DNA of 40,203 bases, from positions 1 to 40,203 of the forward strand of contig NZ_BIMF01000034.1 of assembly GCF_004000945.1 (NCBI RefSeq), given 5' to 3'. Below are positions 23,551-32,826 of the stretch, one piece after another (the stretch's first letter is position 1; each line of letters begins with the position of its first letter). The position numbers were made by a program, and so were the translations under genes. Origin of the DNA: Paenibacillus lautus NBRC 15380 (lineage in GTDB: Bacteria; Bacillota; Bacilli; Paenibacillales; Paenibacillaceae). Below the pieces are notes generated by a model. It was given only the letters and a program-made list of their open reading frames with translations. It had not been told where the DNA came from and did no database searches.

Positions 23551-26025
23551 TTACGGGCTGCAATGGATCAACAGCTGTGTCCCCGGGCGCAGACGGACTG
23601 CATAAAAAAGGGGCCCTAGCGTTGATGGCTGGACGGAGGCTCCCTGGCCGGACATGGAACATTCCCCTGCCCAAGGCGGCAGGGAAACGAGGATGTCCGT
23701 CTCCCGTTCAGCCTCAAGCTTGGCGTGGAACATACCGGCATCCCGGTTCCATTCCACGGTGATTCGACCGGTATGGTATCTCCAGCCTGAGAGTCGGCCA
23801 CTACGCCAGCGCTCCGGCAAAGCCGGCAGGAGTTTCACTATATCCGGCGACACCTGCAGCAGCATCTCCTGTACGGCATTCACCCATCCCATGTTTGCAT
23901 CGAGCTGTATCGGCGCTGCCGGCATATCCATGCATATCCCCATCCCCCTCCAATCATTATGGAGGGTAAACAGATTCGGCAGCAGACATGATTGCGCCAA
24001 TGTATCAAGACACTCCAGCGCACGATCGCCTGCCCCCAGCCGCGCGTAAATGGAAGCCATATGGGCAAGTGACCAACCGCTTTGGGCTCCGAGTCGGCGC
24101 AGACGCACCGCCTTCTCAAAAGCGGCGTACAACTCTGGTGCTGATTCCCGGGTCACTTCATCACCCGGGAACAAGGGATAGATATGGGAGAGATGACGGT
24201 GATCGTATCGGTCCTCAAACGCGGGATCCAGCCATTCCGCAAGGGCTCCGTCCCTATTCGTCCGGTAAGGCGGAATGCGTTCCAGCATTCGCTTCCACCG
24301 TTCTTCCTCCGAACCTGGGCCTCCGACTAGCCGATTCGCTTGGATCAGATGGGCAAGCAGTTCTTTCATAATTGCAATATCCATCGTGGCATTGACGGTT
24401 GTCGGCATCGGGTGAGCCAGCTGCCTTCCGTCCTCCGGCATGAAATTGAGCGGCGTGTTCTCCGGCGAAACCGAAGGATACAGACGGTAGGTGCCGTCCT
24501 CACCAACGACTGCGAAGTCCTCGTAGAATTGAAGGGCCTCACGCATGAACGGCAGCGCCTCCTCCCGCAAAAACCGGATATCGCCCGTATACAAAAAATG
24601 CTCATAATAATGCCGGGCCAGCCACCCGGCCGCTCCCGTCCAGTTTAGAATGACGGGTACGATTTGATTCGGCGTTCCGATCCCTGGCGTAGTCCCAGCC
24701 GGGATGTAGATTCCGCGACAACCGTACAACTTGCGGGCATTGCCGCGGAAATCGTCCATTAGGCTCCCGTAGTAGCGGAACAAAGGGGGTACTAGTTCTC
24801 CCAAGCCTCCAACATGCGCGTGCCAATACATCATTTGAATATTCTCATTCGCCATATGGTGGCACCAGACAAGCCGGTAGTCTCCGCCCCACAGGCCATA
24901 TAGTCCGAACGGCCCCGATTCGGCCGCCGTCCCGCTAATAAACAAATACCTTCCATAAGCCCACATTTTACGAACAAGCGAATCGGGCGCCTCGCCCTCG
25001 TAAGCCTCCAGCAGCAGTTCCTCGTTCGAACGCACGTCCCCGCTGGTCACGTTCAGCTCCAGGGATGCGGAATGGAACAATGGACCATGAAGCTCGGCGT
25101 GGCGCTTGAGAAGCAGGTCATATTCGCAATTTTCAGGGAAGTCACTGAGCTCGCGCTCAAGCTGCTCCCATTCCTGTTCACGCTTGCCACGGATAAATAC
25201 TTTCACCAGTGCCAGCGCCCGTCGGGCCTTAACAAACCTCAACATCGTTCCTTCCTTGGTAGACTGTAAACTTCCGCCTTCACAAATAAGCCGCAGCACT
25301 GCCCCGAAATCTGTACCGTCATCATTGCGGCCGGCGTACCGGATAAACGTCCCTTTCGCCGAAGTGACCACGGATTCGGCCAGTTCCTTGAATTCCGGCG
25401 TATCCCCCAATCGGTCGCTCGGGTAGAGCGCCAGTCCAATCTCTCCCGAAATACAGTGACTCGTCCCGGCTTGAACCTCGATATGCTTACCGATCCCTTC
25501 CCTGCCTTCTGGGTTTATTTGTTGGTTAGCACATCCCTCGGAGCCAATCTCGTAAACGATAGCCCTATCTGCACGGGAGACGAACAACCGCCTTACGTAT
25601 CGGATCGAACTGTCCGTCCAGCCAACCGAAACCTCGCCGGTCTCCATATTGAGGGTTCTTCGGTAATGGCGGAAAGCCCGTGTGCTGGGCATAAGCAGTT
25701 TAATCGCCGCGAGCGGGAAGCGGGAGGCCAGCCTCGTCCCGTATCCCCGCTCCCGTAAAGCGTTCGCCAAATTCCAGCTGCCCTCCGCATAGTGTCCTTC
25801 ATCCATCAGCCTGCGCGTTTCGGCAAGCGTCATGCCCACGTCCGGCAGCGGATCCTTCCGGCCCCAATGCCACAACCCCTCATGATTCAGCAGCACCGTC
25901 TCTTCCTGCACGCCCCCGAATACCGAGGCTCCGACCATTCCATTGCCTGAGGGTAACCCCTCACGCCACATATTACGCCACCAAGATGCGGGATACCTCA
26001 TGGTCAACAGGTTCTCTTGACTCAT
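23551..26025 (-). CDS. Glycoside hydrolase family 95 (alpha-L-fucosidase/alpha-L-galactosidase type)
   Basis: An 824-residue GH95 enzyme. GH95 members cleave terminal alpha-L-fucose or alpha-L-galactose, both found in pectin side chains. Seen: the N-terminal beta domain ('GNGMVGASVFGG'), N393-E-N395 and 'YWHAH' where family members have the paired catalytic Asn residues, 'NWTGAAGWLARHYYEHFLYTGD' region (461-482), the catalytic E522 in 'SPEN', 'DHRHLSHIYPLFPG' (608-621) and D709 in 'QLDANMGW'. No signal peptide, so it acts in the cytoplasm. Its start overlaps the GH105 stop by 4 bases. It is the last gene of the cluster. Exact sugar specificity is unknown. Confidence 0.85.
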   Translation of the reverse strand: MSQENLLTMRYPASWWRNMWREGLPSGNGMVGASVFGGVQEETVLLNHEGLWHWGRKDPLPDVGMTLAETRRLMDEGHYAEGSWNLANALRERGYGTRLASRFPLAAIKLLMPSTRAFRHYRRTLNMETGEVSVGWTDSSIRYVRRLFVSRADRAIVYEIGSEGCANQQINPEGREGIGKHIEVQAGTSHCISGEIGLALYPSDRLGDTPEFKELAESVVTSAKGTFIRYAGRNDDGTDFGAVLRLICEGGSLQSTKEGTMLRFVKARRALALVKVFIRGKREQEWEQLERELSDFPENCEYDLLLKRHAELHGPLFHSASLELNVTSGDVRSNEELLLEAYEGEAPDSLVRKMWAYGRYLFISGTAAESGPFGLYGLWGGDYRLVWCHHMANENIQMMYWHAHVGGLGELVPPLFRYYGSLMDDFRGNARKLYGCRGIYIPAGTTPGIGTPNQIVPVILNWTGAAGWLARHYYEHFLYTGDIRFLREEALPFMREALQFYEDFAVVGEDGTYRLYPSVSPENTPLNFMPEDGRQLAHPMPTTVNATMDIAIMKELLAHLIQANRLVGGPGSEEERWKRMLERIPPYRTNRDGALAEWLDPAFEDRYDHRHLSHIYPLFPGDEVTRESAPELYAAFEKAVRLRRLGAQSGWSLAHMASIYARLGAGDRALECLDTLAQSCLLPNLFTLHNDWRGMGICMDMPAAPIQLDANMGWVNAVQEMLLQVSPDIVKLLPALPERWRSGRLSGWRYHTGRITVEWNRDAGMFHAKLEAERETDILVSLPPWAGECSMSGQGASVQPSTLGPLFYAVRLRPGTQLLIHCSP

Positions 26026-27167
26026 CCTCGATGCCCGCCCTCGTTTCCCGCCTGCAGCCTCTCCATTTCGATGCTGGCCAGCAGGAGCGGTGCGACGCCC
26101 ATGAGCGAGTCACTGACTACCTTTTCACTCAAATAATACTCGTACGATCCGTCACGGTATTTCCGCCCGCCCAATCCGGCGCCGTGGCATATGCCGTGAA
26201 GGTGCAGTCCTTCCGCATCGACGGTGAGAAAACGTTTCTTGATGCCGTCATAGGCACGTTCGACCACCCCGATGTCGATCTCGGCCAAATAATGAAGCCG
26301 AATGCCTTTGGCCAAGGCATAGGTCAACATGCAGGAGCCCGAAGCCTCCAAATAATTGCCCAGCCGTCCGTTGCAGTCCATCACCTGATACCACAGCCCG
26401 CTGTCTTGATCCTGGGCGCGTACGAGCGCATTGGCCATTCGTTCGAAAATGCCCATCAGCTGGCCGCGCTGCGGATGCCTTACGGGGAAATGCTCCAGTG
26501 AGTCCACTAAGGCCATCGCATACCAGCCCATGGCCCGCCCCCATACATGGCGCGAGCGGCCCGTTTCCTTGTCACACCAGCGCTGCTCCCGGCTCTCATC
26601 ATAAGCATGATGCAGCAGGCCCGTCTGCGGATTCCGCGTACGCCGCTCGATGAGCAGCAGCTGACGGGCCGCTTCGTCGAACCATTCCGGTGCATCAAAC
26701 GTTTTTGCATACTCCGCCATAAACGGTGACGACATATAGAGGCCGTCCAGCCACATCTGAAACGGATAGATTTTCTTATGCCAAAATCCGCCTTCATCTG
26801 TCCGCGGCTGTCCAACCAGCTGAGATGCCAGCAGCTCGGTAGCCCTGCGGTATTTCTCTTCTCCTGTCGTGCGCCACAAGGGCAGCAGATTCTTACCTTT
26901 ATTGATATGATCGAGATTATAGTCCTCCAGTATATAGCCTGCTATCGTCCCGTCTTCTTGTATGAAGACGTCCATATGGCGCTTGACTGCTTCATTGTAG
27001 CGCTTCTCACCCGTCCATTCGGCCAGGCGGCCCAGTGCACTCAAAGCCATGCCGGCCACGTAGCCCCATTTGTTGGCTATATTCGGATGGTATCCGTCCA
27101 CGCAAGCGGACAAGATCGTCTCTGCCACCCGGACCGGTATTCGTTCCAGGACCGTTGCTTCAGCCAC
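26022..27167 (-). CDS. Unsaturated rhamnogalacturonyl hydrolase (GH105, YteR-like)
   Basis: A 381-residue enzyme of the GH105 (alpha/alpha)6-barrel family. GH105 removes the 4,5-unsaturated galacturonate left at the non-reducing end by pectate or rhamnogalacturonan lyases. The catalytic Asp is D141 in 'MWLDGLYMSSPF', equivalent to D143 of B. subtilis YteR; 'GWYAMALVDSLEHFP' and 'EASGSCMLTYALAKGIR' are also typical. No signal peptide. Start GTG follows GGGGAGGGG. It lies 26 bases after the oligogalacturonate lyase gene and overlaps the GH95 gene. Confidence 0.92.
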   Translation of the reverse strand: MAEATVLERIPVRVAETILSACVDGYHPNIANKWGYVAGMALSALGRLAEWTGEKRYNEAVKRHMDVFIQEDGTIAGYILEDYNLDHINKGKNLLPLWRTTGEEKYRRATELLASQLVGQPRTDEGGFWHKKIYPFQMWLDGLYMSSPFMAEYAKTFDAPEWFDEAARQLLLIERRTRNPQTGLLHHAYDESREQRWCDKETGRSRHVWGRAMGWYAMALVDSLEHFPVRHPQRGQLMGIFERMANALVRAQDQDSGLWYQVMDCNGRLGNYLEASGSCMLTYALAKGIRLHYLAEIDIGVVERAYDGIKKRFLTVDAEGLHLHGICHGAGLGGRKYRDGSYEYYLSEKVVSDSLMGVAPLLLASIEMERLQAGNEGGHRG

Positions 27168-27193
27168 GGTTGACCCCTCCCCTCGCCTTCGCT

Positions 27194-28339
27194 TTAGACC
27201 GATTGCAGCGGCAGCGAATCGAAATCTTCCGGCATGTCGACCAGATACAGATTGCCATAACCATTTTTATCGCTTGTAAACAAGAGTCGTTTACCGTCCG
27301 GATCAAAACGCGGATGCGCATGCACCTTCTGGGAATGAAAACTGCATCGGAGCTCGCACAGCATCCTCGGCCCTTGATAGACTCCTTTGGCGTCTTTACG
27401 CCATACGGAGAGCGTTTTGACCGCCCCTTTGCCGTCGACAACGGCCTGACCGAGGCCGTCCGCATACGCATGCCACGTATCAAACCCGAAATCCGTCTCT
27501 TCCATGGCCGTATTGTCATACCGGATACTTCCGAAGAAATTGGTTCCATCCGTACGGAAGCCATGGTAACCGATGGTAACGCCGTCAGGATAAAAAAATT
27601 CATGACCAACCTTTTCTCCGGGTTCAAGGCGCTGGCGAATTCTCCAGGCCTCTCCGTTCCGAAGATCCAGTCCCCATATCCGGTGATCGACCAAATGCCA
27701 CGGCCCTTCGTGGCAAAAGGTGATCAACCATGGTTCGACGGGTGATGCATTAATATGGGTTATAAAGCGATGGGCTTCATATAGGGTTTCCGGCTGCGTC
27801 TGCCCTTCCGAATCGATCCGCACAATCCGGCTGTGAGGAGCTGCCTCCATCAACTCCCTGTGGCCGACATAGCCATTGCCCAGATCTAGCTGCATACGAT
27901 GGGATAGATCCTCCTGTATACAAGTGACGACCGAGCGACCATCGGCAGGACAGCTCAGGTTGCCGATGTTGTACCCCTCCGGGGCTTCGTAGACAAGCTC
28001 TTCCTCCAAAGTTGCCAGATCAAGGCGGCGTACGCTCCGACCCGTTTTGACGAAGGCGGACCGGCCATCCGGTAACAGACAGGCATCTACAAAATCATTG
28101 TCCAGGTAATCCGTCAGCTGGAGCATTTCACCGCTGTTGACATCCATGCTGTACAAGTTCGAACTGTTTTCCCTATCCGATACGAACAACAGCCGCTTGC
28201 CGCCGTCATACCATCCGTTCTCCGTAAAATATAGATGATGACTATGAGCCTTATAGTCGGTCAGCTGCACCACTTCGACTCCGGTCAACCGGTCGCGATA
28301 CTGCTTACGTTCCGGCTTCCACACCGTTCCCTTGGCCAT
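27194..28339 (-). CDS. Oligogalacturonate lyase (PL22)
   Basis: A 381-residue beta-propeller lyase that splits short oligogalacturonides inside the cell to unsaturated uronates (5-keto-4-deoxyuronate). Seen: N-terminal 'HHLYFTENGWY', repeated 'QLTDY' blades, H210 and R220 in 'FCHEGPW' to 'DHRIWG', H246 in 'GHEFF', and Q337, H340, H342 in 'QKVHAHP', which match the metal-binding set of characterised Ogl enzymes. ATG 28337-28339 is preceded by AGGAGG; a frame ten codons longer has no better site. The next enzymes of that route (KduI, KduD, KdgK, KdgA) are not in this window. Confidence 0.93.
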   Translation of the reverse strand: MAKGTVWKPERKQYRDRLTGVEVVQLTDYKAHSHHLYFTENGWYDGGKRLLFVSDRENSSNLYSMDVNSGEMLQLTDYLDNDFVDACLLPDGRSAFVKTGRSVRRLDLATLEEELVYEAPEGYNIGNLSCPADGRSVVTCIQEDLSHRMQLDLGNGYVGHRELMEAAPHSRIVRIDSEGQTQPETLYEAHRFITHINASPVEPWLITFCHEGPWHLVDHRIWGLDLRNGEAWRIRQRLEPGEKVGHEFFYPDGVTIGYHGFRTDGTNFFGSIRYDNTAMEETDFGFDTWHAYADGLGQAVVDGKGAVKTLSVWRKDAKGVYQGPRMLCELRCSFHSQKVHAHPRFDPDGKRLLFTSDKNGYGNLYLVDMPEDFDSLPLQSV

Positions 28340-28382
28340 ATTCAGCCCTCCTGTCCGCAAGTTGTACAAGCCGAAGACGAAG

Positions 28383-30455
28383 CTAAAGCCACGGCTTCAG
28401 CCCCTCCCACTGCACCGTCCAGCCGCTTGCCGGAAATCCCGGACAGCACAGATCCTCTTCTCCTTCCCAGCCGCAGGCCATCATGGCCACCGCCGTAAGC
28501 AGTCCGCCGTTACCCGGCAAATAAGCGGTCAGACCCGGTCGCTGATAGTTATGCCCGTTCGGCAAATACGTGTTTTTAATTTCATCCATTAACAGAAAAT
28601 CCACAGCCAGATCTTGCTCGCCGAGCCGAGCAGCGGTCATGGCGCATACGGGAAAATCCCATCCCCAGGCCGATTCCCATTTCCAATCGTCCTTGACCTT
28701 CCACAATGTACGCCGCATGGTTTCCCGGTCGACAAGCTTGCCGGGAAGCACGCCTAATGCGCAGAGCATGGACGGATGGTCATGGTTCTTCTCCGTAAAC
28801 GTATCCGGCGCCAACTCATGCGCCAGGTAAACGCCGTCCAGCCGGGGCGGCGTTGCCAGATGACTCGCCACCTCAACCCAGCGCGGATTCGGCTGGACAC
28901 CCAATCGATCAGCCCACTTTATAGCGATATCCAGGCCATAGTTCCAATACTCCAGCTCATAAGGCGGGTTCACGCTAGCGTTCATCGGATGGCATTCTTG
29001 CGCCGGAATGAGCGGCGGTCCGAGATCGAAGGCATCTTTTGACTCATTCCAGTGGGCATAGGAAACCATAAAGTCAGCCGATTCAAAGACGATGTCACGG
29101 AACCGGCGCAGCGTTTCTTGTGCCGGGTCGGCCTTGTAGCACAGCTCCGCCATGGCGATCGGGTGCGGCTGCTGCCAGATCAAGCCCGGGGCAACCGGCG
29201 AGGGGCACGGAATGCCGTCGAAACCGACCATTTTCGGCCAGCGCGCTCCCTCGTATCCCTGCGATAGCGCCAGTTCGCGGGCGACCGGCAGTATACCGTT
29301 GTACCAGTCCATGCTTCTCCGCAATATGGAGGCCCGGCCCCACAGCGCGAAATGAGCGGCATGCCACCAATGCATCTCCAAATGCGATTTGCCAAACCAG
29401 CTGTTGTACATAAGACCGGTCTCCTGGGGCGGCATCGAGCCCCCGCTGTGAATGGCGCATAACCATTGCGACAAGACAACGCGGCGCTCCAGCTCAAAGG
29501 CTCGCGGATCGGAGCTGCCTGCGAAGCTGACTGCACCGCCGCTCTGCCAAAACGATTCCCAATGCCGGGCGCTGGCCGAAACAATAGCTTCAAAGTCAGC
29601 CGCACCGGGCGACCCAGCCGCAAAGCCGACGGAAAACGTCAGCTCCTCCGGCGATTCATCCGGGGATTCATCCCGAGACTCGCCGGGATACAGCGTAAAT
29701 TCATGTGTCTCCGTTTGTTCCAGCCGGCCAATATTCCAATGCCAGCGGACCGCATAACGCTCCTCATCCAGCGTCCGCTCCATCAAGGCCGTTCCTTTCT
29801 CCTGCCGAACGAGAACGGTATCATGTCGATGATCACTTTCCCAATCGGGAAACACCGATTTTGCCCAAGCCGAATGAGTCATATCCGGTGCGGGGAAGCG
29901 GATGAATACCTGAAGCCGCCCTTCCCGGATAAGGGGCGAGATCACCCGCACGCCCAAAATATCAGCTTCGGGGTGGCACGCCGTCGTAACTTCAACCGGC
30001 ACGCCGCGAATTTCGAACTTGCTCGATAGAATGCCCGTCCACAGATCGAGCTTTTGACGGAATTGGCCTGCATCGCTGTAACCGAGCTCCTCTCCCGCTT
30101 CGTCCAGAAATCGGAACGACAGCCGGCCTAGCTGAAGACGGTGGGGATTTTGCCGCAGCCATTGGTAAGCTTCCGGCTTATCCCCCGGCTTCATCGGATA
30201 GCCGACCTGCCGGCCGTGGGTCTCGAACATCTGCAACGCTGCATCCTTTGCGGAGAACCTTCCGCGCCCCCCCGTAAAATGCCAGCCCCAGTTCGACTGG
30301 GTGCCAAGCGGCACCTCATATTGTTCAGGAAATGTCTGCAGCCCTGTAATATCGGCGGTAAACGCGAATTCCCCGTTGCCTACAGACAGTGGCGAAAGCG
30401 AATCCAGCCTGTCGAATTCAGGATTATGCCGCCAAACAATCTGCTTTCTCTCCAT
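28383..30455 (-). CDS. Unassigned glycosidase-like protein (six-hairpin type)
   Basis: A 690-residue cytoplasmic protein (no signal peptide). The N-terminal 320 or so residues look all-beta; the rest looks helical, like the (alpha/alpha)6 barrels of clan GH-L and GH95. A conspicuous block 'YNSWFGKSHLEMHWWHAAHF' may carry an active-site acid (E in 'LEMHWW'); 'WESAWGWDFP' and 'LPNGHNYQRPGLTAYLPGNG' are further conserved-looking segments. I cannot assign a CAZy family. Start at ATG 30453-30455, eight bases after AAGGAG; an ATG two codons upstream is too close to the site. Its place between PL22 and the regulator points to a pectic side-chain sugar. Confidence 0.6.
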   Translation of the reverse strand: MERKQIVWRHNPEFDRLDSLSPLSVGNGEFAFTADITGLQTFPEQYEVPLGTQSNWGWHFTGGRGRFSAKDAALQMFETHGRQVGYPMKPGDKPEAYQWLRQNPHRLQLGRLSFRFLDEAGEELGYSDAGQFRQKLDLWTGILSSKFEIRGVPVEVTTACHPEADILGVRVISPLIREGRLQVFIRFPAPDMTHSAWAKSVFPDWESDHRHDTVLVRQEKGTALMERTLDEERYAVRWHWNIGRLEQTETHEFTLYPGESRDESPDESPEELTFSVGFAAGSPGAADFEAIVSASARHWESFWQSGGAVSFAGSSDPRAFELERRVVLSQWLCAIHSGGSMPPQETGLMYNSWFGKSHLEMHWWHAAHFALWGRASILRRSMDWYNGILPVARELALSQGYEGARWPKMVGFDGIPCPSPVAPGLIWQQPHPIAMAELCYKADPAQETLRRFRDIVFESADFMVSYAHWNESKDAFDLGPPLIPAQECHPMNASVNPPYELEYWNYGLDIAIKWADRLGVQPNPRWVEVASHLATPPRLDGVYLAHELAPDTFTEKNHDHPSMLCALGVLPGKLVDRETMRRTLWKVKDDWKWESAWGWDFPVCAMTAARLGEQDLAVDFLLMDEIKNTYLPNGHNYQRPGLTAYLPGNGGLLTAVAMMACGWEGEEDLCCPGFPASGWTVQWEGLKPWL

Positions 30456-30483
30456 CTCCATAGCTCCTTCCTTCCCGGCCCCT

Positions 30484-32757
30484 TCATTCAAACAAGGCGT
30501 CTATCCGGGTTCTCATCATATCCCGGTATTTGCCCGGGGTGATATCCTTGAATTTGCGGAAGCTGCGAATGAAGCTGTTTTCATGCTGGTAGCCCACCAT
30601 TTGGGCGATATCGGATATTTTGCGGTCGGTTTTAACCAGCAGCTCGCTAGCCCGCTCCATCCGCAGCCGGGTTAAGTAGTTATAGATCGTTTCGTTTGTC
30701 TCCTGCTTGAACAACTGGCTGGCCAAGCTGCTGCTGATGCCGGTCGATTCCGCAATTTCCGGAATGCCGATCGGATCCCCGAGGTGCTGCTCCATGAATT
30801 CGATCATCCGCTGGCACATCAAGAAATCCTTGCTGCCGATTAAACGGCGGTAGCGGTCGGCCAAGACCGAAATCAGGCCGGAAAGCTCCGCCTCGATATC
30901 TTCAATGTACAGCGTGCCCAGCCGACCGGCCGGGTCCCCCTCGGGACCTTCGCCCTCTGGGCATATCCCTCTAAGACGTTCCAGCAGCCCCTGAAGCAAG
31001 GCAAGCGCCTCCGAGGGATACCAGTAACGGCTGCGGATATCGCCAATAATACGCCCAAGCAGCTCTATAGCCCGCTCCCCTTCACCGGTCTCCACAGCAG
31101 TCATCAACTCTCGTACGCCATCTTCCTGCGGCTGCATATCCGTCACTTCGTGACTGGATACATCCTGAAACGGCACGAGCTGACCGTACCCTTTATATAA
31201 ACGGTAGGTTAACGCGTTCTCCGCTTCCAGCATGGCCTGCTTTAACCGGCAAACCTCACTCTGCGGCATGCTCACGCCGGCGGACACACTGAATTTCAGC
31301 AAACGGGACACCGTTTCGATCGCCTCGGCCAGCGGAGGCCGAGTTTCGCCGCTCCGCGGTTGAAACAGGATAGCCATCCGGTCCGCTCCGAAATCGGCAC
31401 AGGCCACCCTCCATTCGGGCTCATGCAGCTCTGCCATGATATTGGCCAGGGCAAACTTCAGCAGCGAGTGGTCACTGGCCGGAAACCTGCGCGACCACGA
31501 ATCATAGCGGTCGATCGACAGCACCGCTACCGTGACGGGCGCATCCGTCCATTCCGCAAAATACCGTCTCCACTTCTCGCGGATTTCGCGTCTGCCGCTC
31601 ATATGACCCGAGTGAATGTCATACAGAAACTTGGAAGCCGCATCGGATATCGTCTCGCGGATCAGCTGAGATAGATGCGCATGATTGCTGAGCAGTTCGC
31701 CGGCCAGCTTTTCCAGATCGATGCGATCCGGGCTGGTCGCCTTCCCGTCGTAGGCGCTGAACAGCTGCTTAAGCCTGCGCACCGGCCGGAAGGCCGCGGA
31801 GTTTACATACAGAATGGTCAGCACGCCGAGCGCAAGTGCCGCAACCGATACATACAGCACCGTGTCTCGCACCTTTTTGGACTGTGCAAGCAAACTGTCT
31901 TGGGAGACGATGGATACGTATTTCCATCCGGTCAGCGGCGATTCGATCTGATTGACCAGCAGCTTCCGTCCCTCATGGAAAAAATCGCCGAAGTGGTCTT
32001 CCTTCAGCTCGTGCAGCGCCTGCCTCACCGCTTCCGGTTGGAATTCCGAATTCGAAACCGAATAAAGAATGTTATTATGCTGGTCCACGATGTACCGCAT
32101 GCTGTCCAACTGGGACAGCGCCGGCGGATTCAATTTCGCGAACAGTTCAGCATCCAGCAAATTGACCGCCACGACGCCTCTTAATCGGCCCTGGATCATG
32201 ATTTTGCGGAACAGCGTCAGCTCCGATCCTTTATTACCCGCCCCCTCGGGGACATGCCTTTTGCGGATCATCATCGTGTCGTCTCCGAATTCGTCTGCGA
32301 TACCGGTCCACTCGGAATCCACGAATGTGAGCTTGCTCGAGCTGTATCCCTGCGGAAGCGAAATAAAGCTTCCCCGCTCGACATCGTATACGTATATACT
32401 GTTAATGTATTTTGAATTGCTGATCCAGGTTGAGAGCAGTCGGTACAATGTCGATATATTGGACACCGAGTTCTGGTTCTCGCTCGTCAGAAAATCGTAG
32501 ATATAGTCATTCACCGCGACCTGGACCGCAATCTTGTCGCTCTCCCGGATCAAATCGTCGATATATTTCATACTGATCTGCAGCATTTGGTGCTGCGGCT
32601 CGCTGAGCTCTTCCTGAAGCACCGATTTGGAGGTGTAATATGATGTCAGGCTGACGGCCAAAATGATCATAAAAACGGAAACGGTCAAAATGAGCACCAG
32701 CCGCGCTTGCGTATGGGCCAGCGTGTATTTCAGCCACTTGCCGATCGATAGGAACAT
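30484..32757 (-). CDS. Membrane-bound AraC-family regulator (YesS/RhgR-like)
   Basis: A 757-residue one-component regulator: transmembrane helix 1 (about 19-40), an extracellular sensor region of about 255 residues resembling a dCACHE domain, helix 2 (about 298-320), a cytoplasmic middle domain with a degenerate cyclase-like look (about 395-510), and a C-terminal AraC double helix-turn-helix (about 650-750, 'KISDIAQMVGYQHENSFIRSFRKF'). B. subtilis RhgR/YesS (761 residues) has this layout and activates rhamnogalacturonan genes. It likely senses a pectic oligosaccharide outside the cell and activates the cluster. A TATAAT lies 33 bases upstream, suggesting a promoter of its own. Confidence 0.9.
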   Translation of the reverse strand: MFLSIGKWLKYTLAHTQARLVLILTVSVFMIILAVSLTSYYTSKSVLQEELSEPQHQMLQISMKYIDDLIRESDKIAVQVAVNDYIYDFLTSENQNSVSNISTLYRLLSTWISNSKYINSIYVYDVERGSFISLPQGYSSSKLTFVDSEWTGIADEFGDDTMMIRKRHVPEGAGNKGSELTLFRKIMIQGRLRGVVAVNLLDAELFAKLNPPALSQLDSMRYIVDQHNNILYSVSNSEFQPEAVRQALHELKEDHFGDFFHEGRKLLVNQIESPLTGWKYVSIVSQDSLLAQSKKVRDTVLYVSVAALALGVLTILYVNSAAFRPVRRLKQLFSAYDGKATSPDRIDLEKLAGELLSNHAHLSQLIRETISDAASKFLYDIHSGHMSGRREIREKWRRYFAEWTDAPVTVAVLSIDRYDSWSRRFPASDHSLLKFALANIMAELHEPEWRVACADFGADRMAILFQPRSGETRPPLAEAIETVSRLLKFSVSAGVSMPQSEVCRLKQAMLEAENALTYRLYKGYGQLVPFQDVSSHEVTDMQPQEDGVRELMTAVETGEGERAIELLGRIIGDIRSRYWYPSEALALLQGLLERLRGICPEGEGPEGDPAGRLGTLYIEDIEAELSGLISVLADRYRRLIGSKDFLMCQRMIEFMEQHLGDPIGIPEIAESTGISSSLASQLFKQETNETIYNYLTRLRMERASELLVKTDRKISDIAQMVGYQHENSFIRSFRKFKDITPGKYRDMMRTRIDALFE

Positions 32758-32789
32758 ATCAACCCCCGCTTTACTACCAGAATGGTTCC

Positions 32790-32795
32790 ATTATA
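32790..32795 (-). promoter_or_regulatory. Possible internal promoter (-10) for the AraC regulator
   Basis: TATAAT on the minus strand in the 69-base gap before the regulator gene, the second-largest gap in the cluster. The -35 region is poor (GTGACG at 19 bases), so support is partial. Confidence 0.35.
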
Positions 32796-32826
32796 GCTCA
32801 CGTTCCGCTCCTGCCGTCACGCAAAT

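Noticed and set aside
29466..30029. Long plus-strand frames opposite the unassigned glycosidase and other cluster genes
   Set aside because: GC-rich antisense frames with no binding sites, Arg/Pro/Ser-heavy composition and no domains; the minus-strand frames have clear protein families.
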